NCBI GenBank assembly: GCA_028274465.1
Contig: CM051455.1
Location: forward strand, 123,229,462 to 123,293,461
Length of the DNA stretch: 64,000 nucleotides
Direction of reading: 5' to 3'
DNA from: Plantago ovata
Taxonomy: Eukaryota; Streptophyta; Magnoliopsida; Lamiales; Plantaginaceae
Positions 48,682 through 59,471 of the stretch are shown here, in pieces. Numbering within the stretch: position 1 is the first letter of the stretch; each line of letters opens with the position of its first letter. Under the pieces are notes generated by a model, which saw only the letters and a program-made list of their open reading frames with translations, searched no databases and was not told the DNA's origin. Both the position numbers and the translations under genes were made by a program.

Positions 48682-49573
48682 TGTTGGGAATTTTAGTTAA
48701 AAAAGAATGCGCTTTCAATTCGTTCATTGTATTGGTATAAGGGCGCCCAACACGGTTTCGTAATCGTGTGTGTCACTAGAACGTGTTAAATCACTAAAAT
48801 CCCCTTGAGGTGAGAGGGTGATTAATGCAATAAGTGGATAGATCAATACTTGAATGAATTAAGACATTTATACACACATGGATGAAAGCTCCATTGTGCT
48901 AAATTCATGAGAAAATTAAAGAGGTATGTAATATGCAACCAAAATTGTATACAACAACGTTGGAGATGAAAATAAGGCCCAAAAAGCCCAAAATTAAAGT
49001 TTGGGAATGCTGGGGTTCAAACCCAGAACCTTCTGGATAGACACCTTGAGCTTACACCACTGGGACAAATGCGTCTGTTGGTGAAAAGCTTTGTGCAAAT
49101 AGACATCTATTCGTAAGTAAAATCTGGCGAAAATTTGTGCCTTTTGGAGAATGGTTGCTTTCTCAAAGTGTATGACTTTTGATGAATAGCTGTGTAACTA
49201 TTAATTAAAACCTTTCTGAAGGGTCTTGAACACTTTCAATAGTGCCTCTCGAGAAGTATAAATAGAGAAGGAGATTCATTTCTCCAACACACTTGAAAAC
49301 TCCATCCCCTTCTCTCCTTCTCTCTTCTTCTCTTTTTTCTCTCTTGCATTCTTCATACTTGAAGTAAGTTTGATAGATTCGGCTATTGGAGTGCTCCTTA
49401 GCCGTCTTAAGAGTAGTTTTATCCTGGGAGACTATTGCCATAATTCCGTAAGCACCACGAGCTGCAATCTTGTCTTAAAGAGAGATAGTCAAACTATCGA
49501 CTCTACTCGTCTCGTTTCACTCTATATTGTTCAAACACTTTGATCCAAAAAATAAAGCCTCACGCTTACAACA
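48682..49573 (+). repeat. 3' LTR of the 8.5-kb Copia element
   Basis: Begins TGTTGGGAATTTTAG, ends CTTACAACA, followed by the target duplication GTATC. It is 19 bp longer than the 5' LTR, mostly from the 'gaagggtcttgaac' indel. Confidence 0.93.
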
Positions 49574-49578
49574 GTATC

Positions 49579-50196
49579 TTCAAAATTTAATTTTTAAGAA
49601 CGATATAGCATGGCAACTCTGGAGACAGGTTGAAATTCTATGCTATAAATCACAGTTTACAAATAGAAGATAGAACCTAACAGTAGATTGCACTCTGCCT
49701 GATCTAAGTTATTTATACCTGTATAGGTAATCAATCTGTGTATTGACGTGTTCAATATCAACGAAATAAAATAGATTCAAAATTCTTGTTTGAAAAACTA
49801 TTGACGACTGTCGATGAGGTTTAACCAGCAGTGAATACAGCACAAAGAGAGAATGAGAGACAAATAGCGTAGGAAGCAACGTTTGTGATCTCAGAATTAA
49901 CATAAAGTACTTCAACTATGCAGCAACCGCACAAAAAATGCATGAATTTTTAGAACTGTCCATATAGTGAAACATATATGATGCTCCAAGCAATCGCTTC
50001 GGTCTGTAAAGCTTCGTCAGTAGTGTTTAGGGCTTCTACTTATAGACTTGTTTTACTCTTTCATCTTTTTGTGGTTTATTTCATTTATCTGGGCTGGGGG
50101 TGGAAGGTTGACATTGATCAATTTTTTGCCAAAAAATCGAAGAAACCTGAGCAAAAGACTTCATGGGTGGCTTAATTTGTGCCATTGCAAACTCAC
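49579..50196. other. former NAD kinase intron DNA
   Basis: Lies between the Copia element and the next NAD kinase exon. No ORF is credible. It is read as intron of the pseudogene because the exon donor (GTGAGT at 50196) points into it. Confidence 0.55.
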
Positions 50197-50271
50197 CATA
50201 GAACCACCAGCGGCAGTGGAATAACCCGTACTTCCAGTGAGTGTAGCAATAATAACTCCATTATCTTGTAC
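50197..50271 (-). pseudogene. NADK2: NAD kinase (NADK2-like) pseudogene, GGSM exon
   Basis: A 75-nt exon bounded by acceptor CTAG and donor GTGAGT encodes VQDNGVIIATLTGSTGYSTA, continuing AGGSM. Plant NAD kinases read VQGDGVIVATPTGSTAYSTA here, so the family assignment is clear. This is the NAD/substrate-binding segment. Changes GD>DN, P>L and A>G are seen. No stop is present: the TAG just upstream is the splice acceptor. Confidence 0.9.
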
Positions 50272-50301
50272 CTAGCGCATAACTGTAAGAATGTGAATCG
50301 A

Positions 50302-50319
50302 TGCCTTCTCATTAATCAC
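50302..50319. repeat. 18-bp sequence shared with the LTR-like end at 55131
   Basis: TGCCTTCTCATTAATCAC occurs here and at 55131-55148 in the same orientation. The two copies bound the 5-kb Copia/GDSL block and may be the remains of a truncated LTR end or a rearrangement junction. Confidence 0.6.
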
Positions 50320-50329
50320 GCTAGGTTCT

Positions 50330-53300
50330 GATCTCCGCTGCAAACCTCCTCTCTATTCCTCTCCGTCCTCACGACGCCAAAACAAAGAAAAAGCATTAAC
50401 CGACCCCCTGCCGTATAAACATCTTTGCCGCATCTCATCTCTTTTCATCTAGCCTCCTGCCGCTTATATATACTAGCCTCGTCTACGGTCCTATATATAT
50501 ATACTACCCGCATATATATTCTGTCCCCCTAATCTTTACATTGGTTAATCACTCCATCAATTATATAGTAGCCTCATCTCCCGTCAATATATATACTAGC
50601 CGCAAATATATATATTTGCCTCCTAATCTTTACATTGATTAGTCACTCCATCAATTAATTAATTGCTTTGCTGCTTCCCATTCTTCTTCTTCGGCTGACC
50701 ATCATGACTGGCGCCGCTACCTCCTCCACCTCTGACAAAGAATCGACCACCACCTCCTCCTTTCATCGTGCCCTAGCCGTTGCTAATATAAAAACCCATG
50801 TCCCTATAATCCTCGAAACCGAGACGGTTTACTACGCCACGTGGGCTGAATTGTTCAAGGTGCACTGCCGCTCTCACAAGGTCCTCCACCATACCACCCC
50901 TCCCAAATCTGAGCCGGTTACGTCTGAGCCAGCTCTGCCTGCCCCTTCCCGTTCGGCCGCAGAACAAGAGCTCTGGGATACTCTTGATGCCGCTGTCGCG
51001 CAATGGATGTATTCCACGATTTCCACCGATCTGTTGCACACGGTTCTTGAATCGGATATATCTGCTCTCTCCCTGTGGACTCGTATTCGTGACTCTTTCA
51101 AGATAACGAGAACTCACGTGCCATGCTTCTTGAGCACGAGTTTAACAACACCGTCCTCAAAGATTTTGCCAATGTTTTCCTCTATTGCCAGCGCCTTAAG
51201 TCTCTTTCGGACCAGCTTAAGCAAGTTGGTGCCCCGGTTCCAAACAACCGATTGGTTCTTCGCATGCTTGCTGGCCTCCCTCCTGCTTATAACGGTGTGG
51301 CCTCTGTCATCCTCCACAAGATGGTTCTACCACCGTTTTATGAGGTCCGTTCTATGCTCACCCTTGAAGAAACCAGCATGAAGGAGGCTGCCAATCTTGA
51401 CGATGCTCTTGTCGTCGCTGACCGCGATCCAGCTCCCACTCCCCCTGCTCATGGACGTGGGAAGCAGCAGAAGTTTCGCAACCCTTCAAAGCCTCGCCAA
51501 TCTCGGAATAATGGAAACTCCTCTGACCAATCATATGGCCGTGGTGCGGGGCGCGGTTCTTACCAGCCTCCTGGCTCCTTTATGCCGCCTGCTGGTCCCT
51601 CTTCCTGGTCCAATGCGCCTTGGTGGCACTATTCCCATCCACCATGGGCCACGCCGCCCTGCCCCTATCCCACGCAGCCTGCTGCACCCGGCTCCTCCCG
51701 CCCGAACAGTCAGGCTGGCTTGCTCGGCCCTCGCCCGGACTCCCCTGCTTCTCAGGCCTATAATGCGCAGTAATGGGTGCCCACAGATGTTGAAGCCGTT
51801 ATGCATACTATGCGTCTGTCCCAGCCGGACTCCAACTGGTACATGGACACTGGTGCTTCTTCTCACATGACCAATTCCCGAGGTAATTTATCGTCTTATT
51901 TTAATACGAGCAAAAATACACATGGTGTTATTGTTGGTAGTGGTCAGTTGATTCTTGTTTCTGGTTATGGACATGCATCTATTTCCACTCCAACCTACCC
52001 CTTAGCCCTCCGAAATGTGTTACATACGCCTTCCCTAGTCAAAAACTTAGTTTCTGTTCGTAAATTTACCACTGATAATCATGTTTCCGTAGTTTTTGAT
52101 CCCACTGGCTTTTCTGTGCATGATTTACAGATCGGAACCCGTATAATGCGATGTGAGAGCTCGAGTCCCTTATATCCAGTTACTCTTCCCAGCCCCTCGC
52201 CCCCTTCTCCATCAACAACTTGTCTTGCTTCTTCCACCTGGCATCATCGTTTGGGTCACCCCGGCGATCCAGTTTTATCCGTTCTTAAGAATAATAGGCT
52301 TATTGATTGTAATAGGCTGTCTAAATTTACTACATGTCAGTCTTGTATTCTTGGCAAACAAGTTAAGCTTCCTTTTGTGCCATCAAATTCTAGCACATGC
52401 ATGCCTTTTGATATAATACATAGTGATATTTGGACTTCTCCGACTTTGAGTACCTCTGGCCATAAATATTATGTCTTATTTTTGGATGATTTTACGAATT
52501 TTGTGTGGATTTTTCCTATTGCTAAAAAATCCCAAGTTTTCTCCATCTTTCAAAAATTTTACTCTCATATATCTACTCAATTCGAACGGAAGATTAAGAC
52601 CGTTCAATGTGATAATGGTGGCGAATTTGATAATACTGCTTTTCGCCAATTTTGTGTGTCTAATGGCATGTCATTCCGTTTTTCTTGTCCCCATACCTCT
52701 CCCCAAAATGGAAAAGCCGAACGCAAAATTCGGTCAATTAATAATATCATTCGCACCCTACTCATCCATGCTTCCTTACCACCTTCGTTTTGGCATCACG
52801 CCTTACATATGGCCACATATCTCCTCAACATTTTACCTAGCAAACTCCTCTCCTATAAATCTCCCGTCCAAGCTCTCTATAATCGCCTTCCTGTCTATAC
52901 TCATCTTCGCACCTTTGGTTGCTTATGTTACCCTCTTTTCCCCTCCACCACTATTCGCAAACTTCAACCCCGCTCCACTCCTTGCGTATTTTTGGGCTAT
53001 CCGGCTGATCATCGGGGTTATAAATGCCTTGATCTATCAAACCGGAAAATCATTACGTGTCGCCATGTCCATTTTGATGAAACCACTTTTCCTATGGACA
53101 AATCGGTTACATCAAGCTCCACCGAGTATGATTTTCTCGGGGACGGCCTTCCGGCTCACCTCCTCCCATTGTTATCTCCCGGCTACACCACTACACCTAC
53201 ACCCCGATCCACGCCTCCTGCCGCCCCTGTCCAATCCTCACCTGCGGTTCCATCTCCTTCCTCAGCCCATACTTCACCTAACCAACCTGGTTCCTCTACT

Positions 53301-54640
53301 GGACCTATCTCGTCTCCGCCCATAAAGCCTATTCCTTTCGTAGATCTTCCATCTGCTTCACCGCTCAGTTCACCACCTCATCCCAGTCCTCCACCCCGGA
53401 CTACGGGGCACACTACGTATCCGCCCAACGTCCCGTTACTCGCAGCCAACATGGCATTTTTACACCTCACACTATCTTCGACCCTTCCGAAGCACATACA
53501 TCTACAATAACACCATCACCCCTTCCCCGTACCCCCTTAGATGCTCTCCTTGATCCTAACTGGAAACTGGCCATGACTGATGAATATAATGCTCTTATTA
53601 AAAATAAGACGTGGGAATTGGTCCCTCGTCCCTCGGGTGTTAATGTTATTCGTTCCACGTGGATTTTTACGCATAAGATTAAATCTGATGGTTCCTTTCA
53701 GAGGCATAAAGCCCGTCTTGTAGGTGATGGTAAAACTCAACGCGTGGGTATTGATTGTGGTGACGTTTAGTCCCGTGGTAAAACCCACAACTATTCGTCT
53801 TGTTCTTAGCATTGCTCTTTCTCGCCGGTGGTCTATTCATCAACTCGACGTTAGCAATGCATTTCTCCATGGCAATTTGCAGGAAACGGTTTATATGTAT
53901 CAACCCATGGGGTTTCATGATCCGACACACCCGGATGTTGTCTGCCTCTTATGGAAGTCATTATATGGCCTTAAACAGGCTCCTCGGGCGTGGTATCAGC
54001 GATTTGCTGACTTCGTCGCTACTCTTGGCTTCTCCAATAGTAAGTGTGATACTTCGTTGTTTGTCTACAACCGTGGGGCTGATACTGCTTATTTGCTTCT
54101 ATATGTGGATGATATCATATTGACTGCCTCTTCAGATGCGCTTCGGCACTCGATTATGGCTAAGCTTAATTCGGAATTCGCTATGAAAGACTTAGGGCTC
54201 CTTAATGACTTTCTTGGCATTCGAGTCACTCGCCATAAGGCTGGCCTATTTCTTTCCCAGTCTCGGTATGCAGCTGAAATTCTTGAACGAGCTGGCATGA
54301 GCTCATGTAACTCGACAACTACTCCCGTTGACACAAAGCCAAAAGTTAGTGCCTCTGTTGGGACTCCTTTTGCTGATCCTACGTTATATCGGAGTTTAGC
54401 TGGAGCGCTTCAGTATCTCACCTTCACTCGCCCTGATTTATCCTATGCGGTTCAACAGGTATGTCTTCACATGCATGATCCCCGCACTGAACATATGGAG
54501 GCTCTCAAGCGTATCTTACGCTATGTCCAAGGCACTCTGTCTCTTGGACTCCATATCACTCCTTCCTCTCTTCACGATCTTGTGGCATATACTGATGCCG
54601 GCTGCCCCGACACTCGCCGTTCTACCTCCGACGTTCTCTA
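50330..54640 (+). mobile_element. truncated Ty1/Copia element (gag to RNase H start), no LTR pair found
   Basis: A leader with no coding (50330-50700) is followed by gag, protease, integrase and reverse transcriptase in Copia order. The element stops in the RNase H region at about 54640, where sequence jumps directly to an antisense GDSL gene fragment. No flanking LTR pair or target duplication is visible. Domain style (GAG without an evident CCHC knuckle, WHHRLGHP, short leader) suggests the Ale/Retrofit type, which is inference. Confidence 0.85.
50490..50660. repeat. two-unit tandem duplication in the Copia leader
   Basis: 'tatatactacccgcatatat' ... 'cctaatctttacattg' ... 'cactccatcaatta' occurs at about 50490-50570 and again at 50583-50662. 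Confidence 0.7.
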
Positions 54641-54641
54641 G
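50704..54641 (+). pseudogene. Copia gag-pol remnant (Ale/Retrofit-like)
   Basis: Gag starts MTGAATSSTSDKES at 50704 and shifts frame near 51110; its tail is Pro/Gly/Ser-rich and ends at TAA 51771. Protease then reads WYMDTGASSHM. Integrase has WHHRLGHPGDP, CQSC, HSDIW, CDNGGEF and GKAERK, keeping the zinc site and the D-D-E residues, up to a stop at 53508. RT resumes near 53528 (NKTWELVPRP, then RHKARLVGDGKTQ), shifts frame near 53765, and holds an intact YVDD (LYVDDIILTA). RNase H stops after TDAGCPDTRRSTSD, having lost the DWA residues normally after TDAD. At least two frameshifts, two stops and 3' truncation. Confidence 0.92.
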
Positions 54642-55121
54642 GATGCGTATTGCCTCCTTTTTACCAACATCACGCTGCATTCTGTGTATCGCATGCTGGA
54701 AGTTGTTTAGCTGAGCTGTCATCGAGATCACACTGGCCTCAGCCACCGTCAAATCGTCCAGACCTGAACCACCTGAAGCAAAGCTGACACCGGAGAGCAA
54801 CTCCTGATCGGAAAGGGTTGGATCAGAGTATGCTGGCAGGACATCTTTGAGGCCAATTTGGGAGACTATGAAGTCAGTGGTTAATTTTCCATTGGTAAAC
54901 CGGCCTGTTGGGACATGACCAGGGAAGTCTTGGCCGTATGGGGGGTGGTTGGCTTTGAAGATGGTGAGAATATTGTTGTTGTTGCCAGAGTCGAGGGTGG
55001 AGTCGCCAAAGGAGAAAAAGGCAGGGATCTTTGGGGAGGCGTCGGAGTCTGGAGCAGGGTGGAGGATGAGTGCGAGGAAGGAGATCAAGAGAAGGAGATG
55101 CTTAGAGTTAGAGGTAGCCAT
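54636..55121 (-). pseudogene. truncated GDSL esterase/lipase, 5' part only
   Basis: From ATG at 55121 the frame encodes a signal peptide (MATSNSKHLLLLISFLALIL), then FFSFGDSTLDSGNNNN (block I with the nucleophile Ser), PPYGQDFPGHVPTGRFTNGK, VSFASGGSGLDDLT, and QLNNFQHAIHRM to RILEN. This is the N-terminal ~160 residues of a plant SGNH/GDSL lipase. Blocks with the oxyanion Asn (GTND) and catalytic Asp/His are missing, because at about 54636 the sequence becomes Copia RNase H in antisense. No intron interrupts this part, whereas many plant GDSL genes have introns here, so a cDNA-derived copy is possible. An LTR-like sequence begins 9 bp upstream. Confidence 0.87.
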
Positions 55122-55130
55122 GATTGATAA

Positions 55131-55324
55131 TGCCTTCTCATTAATCACCAAGGATATATATATACAACGAAATCCACTATTCTAGGCTATATTCTAGGAC
55201 AGATATACATTCGTAATACATTCCTAATACATTCCTATCTCTACATTGTCGGTGTTGACCAAGGAGTTAACTTGTTCTGGTTTAACTCCTATGTGCTGTC
55301 TGGTTCAACTCCTATGTTCTAACA
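55131..55324 (-). repeat. short LTR-like sequence upstream of the GDSL fragment
   Basis: Read on the minus strand it starts TGTTAGAACATAGGAG, contains TTGTATATATATATCC (TATA-like) and ends GATTAATGAGAAGGCA. TG..CA ends, ~190 bp and this composition fit a short Copia LTR. Its last 18 bp recur at 50302-50319. No target duplication was found (GTTAT against TCGAT), so it may be an LTR remnant or an ordinary promoter with similar looks. Confidence 0.5.
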
Positions 55325-55446
55325 ATAACAACTTACTGTACATTAACTTCATAGATAAAGCTAACAGTAACATAGTTTAAGAAGGGTAATTAACAAACCA
55401 AAATAGTAGTAAAATAAATTCATGAATATTAGATGAACTCTTTTAC

Positions 55447-56490
55447 ATTGGCTATTAGGCGATCATGTGCGTAACATTCAATTCTTTATAAATATGGATT
55501 GCAGCCACGATCAACCACAACTACATTTAGGACATCAAATAACTTCCCGGGCACATCGGAGGCTCATTCGCAGAGTAATATAGACTCCATCAGTTGTATT
55601 GTTCCCATGAATCACGTGTCTTAAATCATTCTTATAATCTTCAAACTGTACATGACAGTTATACATGTCAAGAAAGGGGTGGGGGGGGGGGGGGGGGACA
55701 AGTATTTAATGAGCTTGGAACTTTGAATTCAACTATTGAAGCAATATACGTACAGTGTGGGAAGTAAGAAAACCGAGGGACCCAAGATTAAATGACACAA
55801 CAGGTGGAACAACACCTCTGAACAAATTTGATGCGTGAAGTATGACCGCGTCTCCACCCAAGCAAGCTACGAGATCAACCCTCTTATGAAGGTCACTGCA
55901 CTAGGGATAAAAAGAGGATGAGCACACTAACACTGGAGTAAGAGCTTTCTCTTAAAAATATGAAAATATGAAAAATGTTATTTGAGCACCTTGTATCTTG
56001 ACTATAAAATGTCTAAACAAACCCAAATCCCGGAATCCTAGCAAAAACATCATGAACCTCAGGCTCAACAAGAATATTCATCTTCTCTTGGTAATATAAG
56101 AAAGAGGAAACTTGCAGAATATAAAAAACTGCCTTTAGGTGGATTACTAGAAGATATGAATATGCAAAGATACCTTTTAGTGGATCACATAATATGAATC
56201 AACGGTTGGAGTTTGCAAAATTTGGAGGATAATGATTACAGAACCGCAAAATTTGATGTTTAGAACAGAGATTAACAATTATAGATCACAGTTATCTTAT
56301 GTTCTGGGCAGTAAATTCAGTAACTATCATGCACAAAATCATGAAACAGTGGAACCCATGTAACATGGTTTGTCTGTCTGACGATCATTGGTTTAAAGAA
56401 AGCTCGAAAACATTACCTCCTTAGCTTCTTCCATGAGTTCTAGGCCAAGCTTCTTCAATAACAGAAACTGCTATGCTGCCTTCGCAAAAG
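55447..56490 (-). pseudogene. NADK2: NAD kinase (NADK2-like) pseudogene, four catalytic-domain exons
   Basis: NAD kinase makes NADP from NAD; the plant NADK2 type is plastidial. Exons on the minus strand: about 56490-56417 (QFLLLKKLGLELMEEAKE, with TAG just upstream in frame); about 56115-55990 (KMNILVEPEVHDVFARIPG, preceded by a 7-bp insertion that shifts frame, and GFGFV-TAG-TFYSQDT); 55896-55754 (SDLHKRVDLVACLGGD, then AVILHASNLFRG and SFNLGSLGFLTSH; the GGDG motif is GGDA); 55645-55447 (FEDYKNDLRHVIHGNN, TDGVYITLRM, then a ~30-nt deletion with frameshift, DRGCNPYL, TAA, RIECYAHDRL). Splice sites survive. The next exons are at 50271-50197 and 41039-40938. Upstream exons were not recognised. 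Confidence 0.9.
55677..55697. repeat. poly-G run in a NAD kinase intron
   Basis: About 20 G residues in the short intron between two pseudo-exons. A C run of similar length is at about 56767-56782. Length may be affected by sequencing or assembly. Confidence 0.9.
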
Positions 56491-57164
56491 GCTTTGCAAT
56501 CTATCAGGGTTGGCATCGTTCTTTAATACGCATGCATGTTTATCTGTTAGATGCCATACAATGTTTAGATACGAAGAACACTTCAACTCTAAAAGGAAGC
56601 ATTAGATCAGGAAAAGGCCAAGGGTATTATGCAACAACATTACTCATAGAAAAAGTGTGTAAGGCAAGAACAGATACACACATCAACATACACTTTTATG
56701 TTGGGGGACCCCTCCTCCTTTTCCGGGCTTGGGACCGGCTGCAAACAATGCAGGCGGAGTTAGCCCACCCCCCCCCCCCCCCGTATCACGTTTCTGGTTC
56801 TCTATGGTTCGCACTCCGATTTTCCACTTTGAGAGAACCCAATAAATGAAGGTGAATGCAGAAATTTATGAACCGAACACTATTTCCCCATGTTCCAGTT
56901 CTCCCAGCTTTTTTGGTCCCTTAATTAGGCACGACTAAAAGTACAAAAATAAAAAAAGTTGGGACCAAATCCATGAGGGACCACTAATTGAGGGACCAAA
57001 ATTGCAATTCACTCCATATAGTCACGTTCCAAAACTAAATATCTAGAGAATCGGAGAATGAATGCAGTTTAGCTACTAAGATCAACAGAAACGGACAAGG
57101 TAAAGTTAATATACAGTTGTTCTAAAGCAATAGTCCATTGTTCCATGTAGAGTCGTTTATTTTC
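56491..57164. other. no recognised gene; probable NAD kinase intron or decayed upstream part
   Basis: Upstream exons of the NAD kinase pseudogene would lie here or further right but I cannot recognise them. A C run is at 56767-56782. Confidence 0.3.
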
Positions 57165-57545
57165 CTGCCTTCTTTTTCTTTTTGGCTTTTATTGGGTCTT
57201 TTGCCTTTTTTTTTCTTTCATCTCTTTTTTCTGCGCCTTTGTTTCCTTTGTTTTTTCTTTTTTTCCTGGCGTGTATTGGCGTCTTTTGCCTTTTTTCTGC
57301 GCCTTTGTTTTCTTCTTTTTCCTGGCTTTTCTTGGCGTCTTGTGCCTTTTTTCTATGCCTTTTTTTCTTCTTTTTTCTGGCTTTTATTGGCGTCTTGTGC
57401 CTCTTTTCTGCGCCGTTTTTTTTCTTTTGGTTTTACTGGCGTCTTATGCCTTTTTTCTGCTCCTTTTTTTTTCCTGGCTTTTCTTGGAGTCTTGGCCTTT
57501 TTCTCTTTACATCTTTTTATTTTGCACCTTTATTATTTTTTGGCA
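57165..57545. repeat. T-rich minisatellite, ~60-bp unit, about six copies
   Basis: Units follow the pattern 'cctggcttttcttggcgtct' then 'tgtgcc', 'ttttttctgcgcc' and a T-rich spacer. Copies begin near 57178, 57265, 57325, 57378, 57432 and 57474. The plus strand stays open in three frames, giving hydrophobic phantom proteins rich in Phe. Confidence 0.8.
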
Positions 57546-58846
57546 GCAGTCACCAAGTAACTCGATATGGAAACAAGAACCCTGCAATGGATCTACTAGA
57601 AACTAACCTTTAAGTCTTCACTAGATCTAAAGTAACCCGGAAGGCAACAACTAGTACACCGATGCTAAAAAAGGAAGGAAAGGATATTCCATCATCCTTG
57701 AAAAGCAGAAAGGTCCTATATATTCTTATTGCCCTTTTATCGTCCTTACGAATCAAATAGCCTCGGAACCCTTGCAAGAAAAGTCTCTCGCCCAACTCAC
57801 TCAAGTTCTGGACAGAGTTATGAGGTGACTCCGAGAGAGTTCACTAGGGGAAATACATCCATATGGTTGGACGATGGAACTACTACAGGGTCGTGGGAAT
57901 GGCACTCACAACTACAGGAATAAGAAGTTACAATTTCTACCTATCATCATGATTCATGAGTATATATAGGATCTCTGTTTGCACACTTGTTTGCATAGTG
58001 AAAGAATGTAGGATCGGTATAACTTGCTTTAGATACAAAATACCTCAGCAATAACGTAGATTGACTACGGGGTTCAGTGAACACCTACGTCAACCTACAG
58101 ATTAACAAACACAAATAATATATATAAAATAAAGCACAACGAAATATAAAGAAGAACCTGTGTTTGAAACTTTTCAAGCAGCTTTTGTAAGCTTGCTTGA
58201 ATGCCCAGTCAAGGTAGAAAATCAACTAGAAAAGATCTTGTTCGTACAACGCTGTATACTCTCAATATCTATCCTAGAAAAACAACACTAGTCACCTATA
58301 AGATGATATAGAAACCAATCTATCTATTCTACCTTCAATACGTTGTTAGAGAAGTCTAGAATATAAACTAGTGTAAAGACACAACGAACTAAAACAATAA
58401 AACTATATAACTCTGAAACTCGATCGCCTTTTCTCTCTGTGTCGTACCGTTCTGTTTGTCGATGCCATGCTTTATATAGAGGTGAAAGCCTTGATCTACT
58501 TTGATAAGGAAACGCGCTTGAGTGAATCTGGACATGTCACGGTAATAGTCTTCTGGTAGGAATCGACTTCCTCTTCTAAGACTCCTTCTCCTTCTATGAC
58601 ATGAATTCCTTTATGATTCCTTTTTCGACTAAGTCTTCTTCCATCTTTAGCCTTTTTGTAATTTGACAATTCCCGTGTATAAATCAACTTCCTGCACAAG
58701 ACAACCAACTACAGATATGAAATAGTTATTGTGTTAGAATAGGTGAAACTATATAAAAGCGGCTAAGTGCTCTGTTTTCAAAAATTAGGGGTTGAGTAAC
58801 CTATAGGTGAATCTCTATGTCAACACCCTAGAAACAGTGACACTTA
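57546..58846. other. intergenic, no supported gene
   Basis: Short ORFs (57610-57804 minus, 57729-57923 plus, 58496-58708 minus) have no recognisable homology. A TATATAGAGG motif near 58472-58481 is isolated. Confidence 0.3.
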
Positions 58847-59179
58847 GACCATCTCCAACCATAAGACTCAAGACTCAATTTTTTATTCTTTCCTTCATAA
58901 TACCATAAGACTCAAACTCCTATCCATCTCCAACCATAAGACTCAACTATACATTTTTATTCTTTATTTTTTCATTAACAAATAAAGTGGAAAGAAACAA
59001 ATAAAGTGGGAAAGAAAAAGAAAAAGACAAAAAGAATAAGATAATAATAAAATATTGCATAAGACTCATCTTATGTGGGAAGACTCATGTTTTGCATAAG
59101 ATGATAAGACCCACTTTTTACCATCTCCAACCATGAGTCTTACATAAGACCCTCATAAGACTCATGGTTGGAGATGGTC
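58847..59179. mobile_element. Tourist-like (PIF/Harbinger) MITE, 333 bp
   Basis: Both ends start GACCATCTCCAACCAT (right end on the opposite strand) and are flanked by the trinucleotide TTA (58844-58846 and 59180-59182), the usual Harbinger target. The 'ccatctccaaccataagact' word is also repeated internally near 58925 and 59123. No coding capacity. Confidence 0.85.
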
Positions 59180-59471
59180 TTACAATCTCCCCCTTTTTGC
59201 CTATTCTATACATCACTAAACCTGCACAGTTAGATCAATGAAACATAATATATGCAACACATCTATCTATAGCTTAAGTCTTAAAACACATGTAGAAAAC
59301 TACTTAGACTTAGGATTAGAACTATTGTCAGAATATTACAAGCAATAAGAAGACTTCAAGGAACATACTCCTTGACAAATAGAAAGATTGTTTAGTTTTA
59401 AAAGTAATAAAAAGGCCAGAATGCAACATAATCCTTCAAAAGGACTTGGCCGGCTGTGGACTGTCTCCCCC

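Larger units (their letters stand above)
41072..49573 (+). mobile_element. Ty1/Copia LTR retrotransposon, 8.5 kb, inserted in a NAD kinase intron
   Basis: LTRs at 41072-41944 and 48682-49573 begin (T/C)GTTGGGAATTTTAG and end TTACAACA. The whole is bounded by the perfect 5-bp duplication GTATC (41067-41071 and 49574-49578). The interior encodes gag, protease, integrase, reverse transcriptase and RNase H in Copia order, all broken. The LTRs differ by scattered substitutions and a ~14-bp indel (extra 'gaagggtcttgaac' near 49218), so the insertion is not recent. A different element's solo LTR sits inside its RT/RNase H region (45592-47494). Confidence 0.95.

Noticed and set aside
49012-49027. tRNA-like T-arm (GGGGTTCAAACCC) in the Copia LTR
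   Set aside because: No acceptor, D or anticodon arms can be fitted around it; it is a chance B-box-like word present in both LTRs.
50272-50274. In-frame TAG before the NAD kinase GGSM exon
   Set aside because: The AG of this triplet is the splice acceptor; the exon starts right after it at GTACAAG, so it is not a stop codon.
50302-55324. Block edges as a complete LTR retrotransposon with matching target duplication
   Set aside because: Only 18 bp are shared by the two edges and the flanking 5-mers (GTTAT and TCGAT) do not match, so a complete element cannot be claimed.
57138-57613. Three overlapping Phe-rich ORFs resembling membrane proteins
   Set aside because: Generated by the T-rich minisatellite; all three frames are open and each repeats the same unit.
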